Source of the DNA: Shinisaurus crocodilurus
Lineage: Eukaryota > Chordata > Lepidosauria > Squamata > Shinisauridae
Direction: 5' to 3'
Assembly (NCBI GenBank): GCA_021292165.1
Contig: CM037877.1
Span: 217,475,350-217,539,349, forward strand
Length of the DNA stretch: 64,000 bases
In this document: piece by piece, positions 46,089 to 55,451 of the stretch
How positions within the stretch are numbered: the stretch's first letter is position 1
Layout: each line of letters opens with the position of its first letter
Program-made: the position numbers and the translations under genes
Notes under the pieces: model-generated
Seen by the model: the letters and a program-made list of their open reading frames with translations, nothing else
What the model was told of the DNA's origin: nothing
The model's database searches: none

Positions 46089-46190
46089 TAGGGTGTAATC
46101 CTATGTGTGTTTATGCAGAAGAAAAGTCCTACAACTGCCAGCACTCCGCAGCAAGCTTTTTTTTCTGTCTAAACATGCGTAGAAATATCT
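46089..46190. mobile_element. Decayed Harbinger-like hairpin (relative of 20725)
   Basis: TTAGGGTGTAATCCTATG, AGAAAAGTCCTACAACTGCC, then TTCTGTCTAAACATGCG. Same order as 20725-20844, but the right end is worn. Confidence 0.5.
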
Positions 46191-46224
46191 AGAAGTATGA
46201 CAGAAAATTGTGTAGTGTCTAAGC

Positions 46225-46336
46225 CAGCTTTCCCCAACTGGATGCCCTCCACATGTGTTGGCTGTTGGGCATGCTGGCTGTGAATGATGGGAATTATAGT
46301 CCAAGACAGCTGGTGAGCACCAGGTAGGGAAGGCTG
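46225..46336. mobile_element. hAT-type hairpin MITE, TSD 7 of 8
   Basis: CAGCTTTCCCCAACTGGATG ... CACCAGGTAGGGAAGGCTG. Flanks GTCTAAGC (46217-46224) and GTCTAAAC (46337-46344). Confidence 0.78.
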
Positions 46337-46344
46337 GTCTAAAC

Positions 46345-46511
46345 ATTAACAGAGCTAGTACCAGGTGAATATGTCTTGGCAGAGAGTTCCACAGTGTGGG
46401 TGCTACCACAGAGAAAACCCTCTCTACAGCAGTCAAAAGTTTCAGCTTGGAAGGTGGGGGTACATGGATAAAAGCCTGTGATGATGATTCTGGGGGGAGG
46501 GGAAGATTCAT
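46345..46511 (-). pseudogene. L2-type LINE RT C-terminal fragment
   Basis: The minus-strand frame contains LLTAVERVFSVVAPTLWNSL then PRHIH, the classic end of L2/CR1-group reverse transcriptase. It stops being L2-like at the hAT MITE to its left (46225-46336). Confidence 0.75.
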
Positions 46512-46632
46512 GTGGAAGATGGTGGTCTTTTAGATACCCCAGCCCCAGGCTGTTTAGGATTCATTGTATGCAAGGCATATATGAAGAGGGTTTGGCTTGA
46601 TTAGCTATCCTTGGAACAAACTCCTCTTAGAG

Positions 46633-46772
46633 CAGTGTTCTCCAACCTTGGATCCCCAGATGTTTTTGGCCTACAACTCCCAGCATGCCCCATCCAGCGT
46701 AGTGTAGCTGGCTGGGGCATGCTGGGAGTTGTAGGCCAAAAACATCTGGGGACCCAAGGTTGGAGAACACTG
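46633..46772. mobile_element. hAT hairpin MITE, exact 8-bp TSD (CTCCAACCTTGG family)
   Basis: 140 bp, CAGTGTTCTCCAACCTTGG ... CCAAGGTTGGAGAACACTG, almost fully palindromic, flanked by identical TCTTAGAG at 46625-46632 and 46773-46780. Confidence 0.92.
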
Positions 46773-46780
46773 TCTTAGAG

Positions 46781-47999
46781 AAAGCAGGGGAAGTGAATTA
46801 TTAATTATAAAGCATTTCTAACAACAAATGACTATAATGCTGAGAGTTTAAACCTTCTAATATAACAGCACACACACACACATATATATATATAGTAAAA
46901 CTTGTTTATATCGCTTGTTTATTTACATCGCACACTGCACTCAGTCCCATCTCTAAGTCACATCTTTCCTGCATTTCCATTACACAGTGCATAAAATAAG
47001 AAACATGCTAACCCTTCCGGTGCTGGAATTTCCTATGCCAAGAAATAGCTCTTGGTGTTTTGCACAAAGGGGGCTAATTTGAAATGGTTAACCACTACAC
47101 AGAGAAATAATAAGTGCATGTTCCACTTCCCATTCCAGTCTCTGGTCATGTTTGTTACCTTTTACTTCACTTCTGAGAAATATTTCTAATTAGGTTTAGC
47201 TTTTCCTGGTTTTTAGGATGAGCGGATGTTGCCTGCTCCATTTTGTTGTTGTTCTATGGGTTGGTTCTCTTTTGCCTTCTGCTCTCCCTGCCTTCTGATA
47301 ATTTCTCAGTCTAATTTTGGAACCCACACAGGCATAGTTTGCTACAGTTTTCAGTTCACAACTTCTTTTTCTTTACTCATTACTGATGCACATGCACACA
47401 GATATGCTTTGATTTAAAATGCCATAAGACACACTGATTAAATCACGGTGCAACAAGGAAATGTGATGTTATTGGAAAATTGCAGCAAGATTTCATTTTG
47501 TATGGTGTATGAATCAGTGCACAGATCTGTTTGTGCACAGTGCTAACCAGTTAAAGGAGGTGGAGTGGGAAAGCAACAGAAAAGTACTGCAAACGGGACA
47601 TGCACAGCAGTCTGAACAAAATATGGAAATCTAAAATAGAAGAATGGTGGATTGTGGGCTCTGTTGATGCTGCTGTGCAAAAGGTTCTGCTAATTTGGAA
47701 TCCGCAAATCTGGGGAGAAATTCGGATCAGGACAATTTTGTAAATGTGCCTGTTGATTTCCTCCAATCTACTTCCTTTTCAGGTCCATGGCTAAGATGTC
47801 AACAAGTTCATTTTCTTTATAGAAAAAAAGAAGGGTTGTATCCAATGGTGTCATTCTGCTAGTGCAAAACTTTTACCACTTTGGGAAACTAATGCTTGTG
47901 GAAAACCGTATTTACTAATCATGATGCCTATCTATTAACTCCAGTATCAGAGGCAGTATATCTATCAATACACATTCTTAGGAAACATGAGTGAGAGGG
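46781..47999. other. No gene seen
   Basis: (CA)n(TA)n tract at 46870-46895. No exon recognised. Confidence 0.42.
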
Positions 48000-48124
48000 T
48001 GTAACTGCACCTATGCCCTGCTTGTGGACTTCCCAGAGACAACTGGCCACTCTGTGGGAACAGAATGCTGGACTACATAGGCCTTTGGTCTGATCCAGCA
48101 GGACTTTTCATATGTCCTTATGTT
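48000..48124 (+). repeat. LINE 3' end (same family as 9158-9710)
   Basis: CTGCTTGTGGACTTCCCAG, GGACTACATAGGCCTTTGG, TCTGATCCAGCAGGAC, ATGTCCTTATGTT. Reverse complement of the end at 9158. Only the terminal ~125 bp is present. Confidence 0.65.
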
Positions 48125-48154
48125 TTCATCCTTGCACAAGTGTCAAATCTAATA

Positions 48155-48414
48155 CAGTAATACCTGGGATTGCAAGTAATTTGGTCTGAGAGTGTTTTGC
48201 AAGACAAGCAAATTTTTTTTATAATTTTTGACTTGATCAATGAGCAAGGTCTTGTAAGACAAGTCGTAGGGATGTAACCGCTCGCCTCGAGCGGGCGTAG
48301 TGGGCTGAAATCGGCGCCGCTCACGCCCACCAGAGACTTGCTTTGATATAAGAGTGTTTTGGATTACAAGCACGGTTCCGGAATGAATTATGCTTGCAAT
48401 CCAAGGTATTACTG
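48155..48414. mobile_element. pogo/Tigger-like MITE, copy 3, with a divergent GC-rich core
   Basis: Ends CAGTAATACCTGGGATTGCA and CAATCCAAGGTATTACTG match copies 1 and 2, and TA precedes the left end. The centre (about 48260-48335: AACCGCTCGCCTCGAGCGG, GAAATCGGCGCCGCTCACG) is absent from copies 1 and 2. The right-hand TA is lost. Confidence 0.78.
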
Positions 48415-48674
48415 CTGCTTGTGCAAGCATTTTTACAAGCCATTGTGCAGTGGTACACAACTTATTATAACTTCATCACACTAGGTGTTGCTTGTACTAA
48501 TTGTGACAGCTGTTCTGCTACTATTTGCATGATTACTAGTGAAACATGCAACCAGTAGCAGAACAACAATACCTCTTGTACTTTTTCTGCTAATCTTACA
48601 TTGGAAACAACCGAAGAAGTTTCACTTGGAAAATCACATGGCACAAGCAGCAAGCATCATGAGGAAAGGATCCA
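48415..48674. other. No gene seen
   Basis: Short unannotated segment. Confidence 0.35.
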
Positions 48675-48863
48675 CAGACCAATGGTAGAGCATATCCTTT
48701 GCATGCAGAAAGTCCCAGGTTCAGTTTTTGCTATCTACAGTTAAAAGGAGCACAGCTACGAGATCTGGGGAAGACCTCTGGCTGAGAACCTGGGGAGCTG
48801 CTGTCATCAATCAAAGACAGCACTCATACTAATGGTTTGACTTGGAATAAAATAGCTTCATAC
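48675..48863 (+). mobile_element. tRNA-Ala-derived SINE, old
   Basis: AATGGTAGAGCATATCC, TTTGCATGCAGAAAGTCCC, AGGTTCAGTTTTTGC, then GGGGAGCTGCTGTCATC and AATGGTTTGACTTGGAATAA. Confidence 0.68.
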
Positions 48864-49784
48864 ATCTACTTGCCTGTAGCCAGAAAGACACTATCTTACA
48901 ATGCTCGGGAACCAATTCAACTGTGCCAACAAGGTGTCATTCAAAAGCCCATAGAATCGAGGAAATACTTCTAGGCCATAATGCAGCATTGAAGTCACAA
49001 CTGGAATGTGACCAGTTTAGCATGCATTGCTCATAGATCTCGGCATAGACCAGACACCCTCTGAATAGGTTGCTAGAGAAGTTAATGTTGGGTTATTGTA
49101 AAAAAAAAAAAAAAAGTATTTCTACAGATGCTGTTTTTCAAATGGGAATGTTCCTTTATCAGTTTGTCACTTCTATTCAGCCTACTGTTATTTTCTTGGA
49201 TAAAACAGTCCCAGTTTCATAGATCATTGACATCAACGAATTCAAGATTTCACCTTAGGGGGGAAAGGCTCTTTTGATTTAGCCACTTCATAGTGAACCC
49301 ATTTCTAGAAACTGCCCTTTAGAGTTCAATTCCTAGGAGAAGCAAAGGTTAATTAAATGACTGTTTAGAGTAAACAGAATCATATTTTTTTCCTAGTTGG
49401 TCCTTAACCTAATTTGGAAATATACCAGAAACAATTTCATGGAGCTGAGACACAGCATTGCCTTCTATCAGTTCAGCTCAGAAGTTTTCTTTAATTAATT
49501 TAGAGGCGAATTCTGAACTTCGTATTAATTCCCTAGATAGAAAGCTCCATAATGAATTCCTCAAACAAATCAGTGTGGAGGTCAAATTAAAAACTAATAG
49601 TGTGGTGTGACCCCTTGGAAGAATTAATGAATGTGCCTCAAATTTCCAGTAGTGATGACAGCATAGCAAATGAAAAAAAGACTCAGAGTGGTTAATGCCA
49701 ATAATGTGGGTTGCTGGGCTATAAACATCCTTTCCCCTAATCCCAGGCACATTGGGGTTGGGATGTGTGCTGTGTCCCATCCAC
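48864..49784. other. No gene seen
   Basis: Poly-A run at 49101-49115. No exon recognised. Confidence 0.4.
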
Positions 49785-50050
49785 ACCCAACTTGGTCAAC
49801 TGCTTCAAAAGGATACCATATCTGATGGTATCAAAAGCTGCTGAGAGGTCAAGGAGAATCAGCAGGGTTGCACCCCCTCTGTGTCTTTCTCAAAAGAGGT
49901 CAAGTAACAGGGTAACCAAGGCTATTTCAGTGGCAAATTCAGACCTACACCCTGATTGAAATGGACTCAGAAAACCAGCCTCATCCAAGGGAGCCTGGAT
50001 ATGGTCCACCACTACAAAATGCACAAAAAGCTATGGTACTGTTATGCCCT
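49785..50050 (-). pseudogene. L2-type LINE RT fragment with motif A
   Basis: The minus strand reads GATLLILLDLSAAFDTI then GILLKQL; the DLSAAFDT block is RT motif A of L2 elements (catalytic Asp). Upstream sequence equivalent to GFLSPFQSGC is also visible. Isolated fragment. Confidence 0.75.
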
Positions 50051-50769
50051 CCCAGTGACCATAGGATTGTACCCTAAACACTGAATTGAACTTTCTTCTG
50101 TTCCATTCCCCCCCCCTTTTTAACTAATTCACTGGATCAGAAAGCAGTGCAGCACTGCAGGCTCTTTCTGTGGAAATTACTGTGGTATACACCAGGTAAG
50201 AAAAAACCTTCAGTATTGTGTAAGTGGCAGGAGGTGAGGGGTAGGCTCAAGTAGTAATCCTTGGGGTAAGAAGAGGAAATTTACAAGTACATCAGGATTT
50301 TTATATGTGAAATGTTGACTGTGTGCACATGGCCAAGGTTCCTTCTATATTGGTTCACAGGTTCTGGGCTTGAGATCTAGTATTGCTGCCTCACTGAGGC
50401 CTGAGACCAATGATCAACACACTAAGCATCAAATTCGAAAGGAATACTCCAGGGAAAATTCTGCTCCAAGGAATCCATCTACAGCCAGGCAGTCGGTGTG
50501 ACTAGATGGCCCACTGAGACTGGCAGTGCCTGCTGACAAGGTTTGAGAGAGGCTAACAAAACCCTGAAACCAGCAACTTTATCATTTCAGTATGTTTCAT
50601 TCATTGATGTCGTTTTGTCATTTCCTCTCATCTCATCCATCCTGCTGCTTTTGTTTGATGCAACTTGCTGCAGGGCTTATGAAATGAGAGAAGGCCATTT
50701 GAATCAGATCAATGGACACATCTGAACAATCTGTGGATGATGACAATGATGATGATTAAAATTTCTTAC
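50051..50769. other. No gene seen
   Basis: Nothing recognisable. Confidence 0.4.
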
Positions 50770-51130
50770 AGCGCAATCCTATGAGGGTGCCTGCAACCCT
50801 CCAAACCCAGAGGATTGTGGGCATCCTATGCAGGGTGGGAGGAGTGCAGAGGATAGGCTATCCGCTGCGCTCCCCTCGTCCTGAAAAACATCTGGATGGC
50901 CAATTTTTGCCTTCCAGATGTTTTTCCTCTCCTCGCGAGGAGGAGAGGCTGATGTGCCACCTGAATTCCTGGAATCCGGCGGAGCCTTGCCCCTCTCCTC
51001 CCCGCCCCCAGGACCTCCCCACAGGGTAACTGAGCATGGTCCTCCCAAGGAGGCTACATGCTGCCAGAGAGATGCTTTTACATAAGAGATAGGACCACAC
51101 ACGCACACGCACCGCCGACTATGAGGTGGG
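50770..51130. repeat. GC-rich palindromic repeat, unclassified
   Basis: Begins with CAGCGCAATCCTATGAGG (the GCAATCCTAT-type end). It holds a hairpin GAAAAACATCTGGATGGC / GCCTTCCAGATGTTTTTC at 50882-50925 and CTCCTCGCGAGGAGGAGAG. Overlapping frames on both strands (82-109 codons) look compositional. Confidence 0.4.
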
Positions 51131-51199
51131 GGCGGGCGCTCCGCTGTGCTGCGACCTCAGAAGAGATTTCTTAGTGGACTTTTTCTTGAAAAAAAAAAG

Positions 51200-51690
51200 A
51201 AGAAGAAGACCCAAGGCAATTTACAACAAAATTATTAAAACATAAAAAATATGAAATAGCTAGAAACAATATTAAAATACCAAAACATAATAAAACAATG
51301 AAGGCATCAGTAGAGGCCATAACCAAAACAACTTATACATAAAAAGTCCATCATATACCTTCAAATGTCTGGGACTAGTCCAGTGTTCTCCAACCTTGGG
51401 TCCCCAGATGTTTTTAGCCTACAACTCCCAGCATGCCCCAGCCAAAACTACAACCCAGCTCCCGAGTTGTAGGCCAAAAACATCTGGGGACCCAAGGTTG
51501 GAGAACACTGGACTAGAGGAAAGCCTTGACCTGATGCTGAAAAGATGACAATGTTGGCTCCAGTTGGGCCTCACTGGGGAGAGTGTCCCACAACTGGGAG
51601 GGCCACTACTGAAAAGGCTCTCTCCCTTGTTGCCATCCTCTGAATCGGCTTCAGAGGAGGCACTCTGAGGAGAGCTGATCACAATGTATG
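51200..51690 (-). mobile_element. L2-type LINE 3' end, interrupted by a hAT MITE
   Basis: The minus strand reads MATRERAFSVVALPV-like, then ANIVIF-like, the end of L2 RT, followed by an A-rich 3'UTR and tail (51200-51370). The MITE at 51381-51510 splits it; removing the MITE and one duplication restores the L2 alignment. Confidence 0.68.
51381..51510. mobile_element. hAT hairpin MITE nested in L2, TSD 6 of 8
   Basis: CAGTGTTCTCCAACCTTGGG ... CCCAAGGTTGGAGAACACTG. Flanks GACTAGTC (51373-51380) and GACTAGAG (51511-51518). Confidence 0.85.
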
Positions 51691-52104
51691 GGGTAGGTTC
51701 ATACCATATTCTTCCAGTAAAAATAAGAAAAGTTAGTTGAAGTCAACAGTATGCACAGATTAGAATTATAAAACTAATATGAAACTTTTAGATATGCCAG
51801 CGTCCCTTGACCAGGTAATAGTAATTAATCTAAAAAAAACTGCATTGAAAAGGAAGCCTGAAATAATTTTCCCCAAGTGGTTTTCCATCCTTTTTAGTGG
51901 CTAATCACTCAAACATATATCTTTGTTACCACCCAGTTCTCTGCAGCTTGTTCAAAGTTTCCACTAAAGAAGTAGAAGCCTACTCACTTCAAATCTCCAG
52001 GATCAGAGTGCTTTTTAGGGGCTGGAAATAGTAGGCACCAGTAGAGGAGAAGAAAGGAGGTGAGGTGATTCACCTCCTTTTCCTTACTCCCAAAATTCTC
52101 CAAG
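51691..52104. other. No gene seen
   Basis: Nothing recognisable. Confidence 0.35.
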
Positions 52105-52325
52105 CCCCATAGAACTGAGCAGACAAGTTACTTTCTCCAACACTCATCCTCTGAAGTTCTGGAGAGATGTAACATATTTCTATTTGAATTATAATAATAA
52201 TTTCTAAATTTGCACCTATACATATAAATTAGCCTATGTGAATTTTATGCAAATCACTGTCCTCTTTTGTCCTTTATTTGGTGATGCATTTTCTTCTTTT
52301 TGGTGGTTCATAAATGGCCATCCTA
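52105..52325. mobile_element. TAGGGTGGCC hAT-like element, copy C, partial
   Basis: CATATTTCTATTTGAATTAT, TAATTTCTAAATTTGCACC, GAATTTTATGCAAATCACTG, end AAATGGCCATCCTA match the right halves of copies A and B. The left half is missing or too decayed. Confidence 0.6.
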
Positions 52326-54406
52326 CTTATGTTATATTGGAACTCTAACTTGAGTGATGAATTTGCATGAAATGTATAGCGCTCCTCTCAAGTGAATTGC
52401 CAGCACTCTCTGCCCCCTCCCTGTCTTTTTTAACCATTGCAGACTTCAGCCATTTGTGCTGACTCTTGTTTGCTTTCATTCGTTTATAGGGAAGAAGGTC
52501 AGAAAGATCAGATCATTCCCTCCGATTCAGCTGTCCTTACCTGGAGGTGGGCTTTGGGGCCTATAGATATAACCAATGAACAGTATACCCCCTTTCTTTT
52601 CTTTTTCTTTTTGTAGAATTAAGTACAGCTTTCATTTATTTTCTGAAATGTAGCATAGACAGCAAATAATGTTTATATCTAGACAAACAAAATATGCAAG
52701 AACTTGTCCAGCAGAGTACACAATTTCACACTTAAGAATAAAGGTGTCATTTTCACACCACTTGGCCAGTACAGTACTGCTAAAAAAACAAGAGTAAAGC
52801 CTCTTTTCCCAATATGCACTTTGCATAAAGGTGTAATGCTTCCATCATTTTGTTCTGGAAATGGCAAAAGAAATTGAATAGGTTTTTAATGTGCATTTGA
52901 AAATTCTGTGATGGGGCATAATATTACCAGCCTATGCAAATAGTTCTTCTATTTCACAATGCCTGCCCCCAGCCCCAGGATCTTTCCGATTTCTATTTTC
53001 AAGCTGAGGAAAAGGAGTTAAGATTAAGAGACCTATTGAGAGTACACAAACATTCTTTTACTGTCCACTCTGTCTATTTTGAATTTGCTTTGTGTTTATC
53101 AGGCTTATTTAGCAGCGTGATCTAGGGAATGCACCGTACCATCACTATTTTTTCTCTCCTGTTCCATCCTGACTTTACTTGTAAGCTTTAGTTCAAATAA
53201 TTTCACTTGGTAAATCTAGGAAGCAGCTGGTGTCAATCCCTGGTGATCTGGTAAAACAACAACAAAACCCCCATCATCCTTTGTTTATTTAAAAAAAACA
53301 AAAACTAGGAGAGAACAAGCGGTGTTATATTTAGCCTGCTGTAGTCTTAACCTTTCTTTGAAATGTGAATATCAGCTCTGCCCACAGAGGACTACAGCTG
53401 TGATAAGTGGCTGGGGGGGGGGGGAGTTTACTGATGTGTAATCAGCAATCCAAGTAGGCAGGGCCAAGTGATTTTGTAGCACCCTTTCCATGCCAACATG
53501 TCCAGATTTAATAGTTGTATCATCATATACCAATAAAGCTGATGCAAAAAGTAGCCTATGAACAATCACACTCCTAGTGCGCACACACTGCCATGCTGTG
53601 TCCACATGTGAGGTTCCCGCATTGCCAGTTTGGTGCTTCAGCACAAATCCACACATGGCAGAGAAGTTCCTGAAAAAGAGGAAGTACAAACTCAGAATAC
53701 GAAATGGCACCACTGGAGGGTAAACATTTCACTCTCCAAGACCCACTGAAGTAAGGATGGGCAAACAAACAATTCTCTGAAATCTATCTTGAAGCTCGTT
53801 TCATCTCATTCCGTGTCCATTTGCACTCTCTTTTCATCTCATTCAAATGGGGAAAGTGTGCATTTCGAACAGCAGAAATGTGCATTTTTAATAGAGTGCA
53901 TGCACTTTCCCGCCATAGGCTAAAGCATGAAAATGGGGGGGGGGGGATAGGGAAAATACACCTTTTTTGAAGTGTACATTTTCAAAAGTGTGCATTTTTA
54001 AAAATGTGAATGCAAGCTCAGGAAATTTCAAAAAATAGCACTCCTGCTGGCGTTCAGGGTCGTAAATGGGACATGTTTGCATAATTTGCAAACAGAATTG
54101 AAATTCTCATACTTCCATATGTTGAAGTGAAAGATATTTAGGGAGTACATAAAACATGAAGACCCTGGACTGACTTGTGATTTGAATGCTCAGTAAACAT
54201 AATGATGTCCTTTACACCGATGTACAAACTGAAGCAGCAGCCTGCAAGGATTGGGAGTTCATCAGCCTGACTCTAAGAGCTACTTCATTATGTTGTTGTT
54301 CCTGTTGTACCTAAAGTTTTCTACAAATTGTGCAAAGATTAAATAACAACATCGGCATGGCCTGCAACCTTAATAGACACTAAAGGAGAGAAGGAGCCAA
54401 ATGGCC
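52326..54406. other. No gene seen
   Basis: About 2 kb. G-runs at 53413-53424 and 53936-53947. A 113-codon minus frame (53713-53372) shows no domain. Repeated GTGCATTT motifs at 53850-54010 suggest an old unclassified repeat. Confidence 0.42.
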
Positions 54407-54685
54407 GTTAGTTCCAGCCTAATTGAATGAGTGGGCCATGTGCTGGTTCATCTCTTCCTCTGCTGCAGCCACAAATAGAAGTCAGGCCTGGGAAGGGGGG
54501 AGCCACACGGCAGTGGTTGATCCCAGCTGAGTCCATGGAGTGGGCCGTGCTGTCTCACCTTTTGCTCATACATGCATGTGAATCCCTTGATAACTGGAGC
54601 ATCATGATGTGTATGCGTGCGAGAGAGAGAGAGAGAGGAGATGAAAAAGCACATGGCCCACTCATTCAATTAGGCTGGGACTAAC
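54407..54685. mobile_element. DNA element with 38-bp terminal inverted repeats
   Basis: The left arm 54407-54444 and right arm 54648-54685 pair at 37 of 38 positions (core CCTAATTGAATGAGTGGGCC; outermost GTTAGT/ACTAAC), with weaker pairing further in. A (GA)n run (54620-54636) sits in the right arm. TA flanks are possible if the element begins GTTCC. No ORF; superfamily not assigned; no second copy noticed in this window. Confidence 0.72.
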
Positions 54686-54959
54686 ATTTGTATAAGGAAC
54701 TGTGGAATGCAATCCAAGAACTCTCTAGATAAGGCACTAGCTTCTTCCTATCTGTGCCACCTGGGTTGCTGGTCAAAGGAGGGAAGCAAAGGGAGTTACA
54801 GCCAGAATATCTATACAATAGACCATTGTCCTCCTGATCTGGAAAGTCAGGTGATGTTAGAAGGCCAGTCTGGTGCCACTGTTTGTTTGTTCTATTCATG
54901 TATTCAGGCAAACATGCCAAGGTGCAAACTGTGCTGGGACACAGAGTTCTGACTTGCAG
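54686..54959. other. Spacer; no gene seen
   Basis: Nothing recognisable. Confidence 0.35.
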
Positions 54960-55370
54960 AGAGGCCTCTTAAGTGCCTTGGGGTTACGGCCAGCACATGT
55001 GTCCCTGCACCCCATATACCTCAGCCCAGGGACCAGCCTGCCTGGGGTCCTAATTCAGCCCTCCAGGATTCTCTGTATGGATACACCCACCCCTTTCCCC
55101 TGGCCCAACACCCTTTCCTCCAACCACCAATTAGTTGGTGATTTCCCAGCTTTTGTGCAGTTTTTCCCCATTCTAAAAAGATTCAATTGTCTCTCTTAGG
55201 GCTGAGTTCCTGGCAGTAAGACCTTTAATCTAAAGTATTTGGGGATTTTGGCCCCGCCCCCTTTGCCTTTTGCTCTGCCCCTTTTGCCTTCAGCCACACC
55301 CACCACTGGAATGCAGCCCCCGAGAGCTTCTCTGAAATGGGATTCGGCCCTCAGGCTGAGAGAGGTTGAA
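54960..55370 (+). repeat. Uncharacterised repeat, copy 2 (partner at 35430-35800)
   Basis: TTTCCCAGCTTTTGTGCAG, TCCTGGCAGTAAGACCTTTA, CACCACTGGAATGCAGCC, AGCTTCTCTGAAATGGGATT follow the same order as in copy 1. It ends where the CR1 3' end begins. Confidence 0.6.
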
Positions 55371-55451
55371 CATAGAATCATAGAAAAGTAGAGTTGGAAG
55401 GGGCCTACAAGGCCATCGAGTCCAACCCCCTGCTCAATGCAGGAATCCAGG

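Noticed and set aside
14013..48414. CRISPR-like spaced repeats (the three similar ~250-bp blocks)
   Set aside because: Copies are 17 kb apart, have transposon ends and TA sites, and the genome is vertebrate.
53372..53713. 113-codon minus-strand frame as a gene
   Set aside because: No domain, no splice signals, crosses a G-run.
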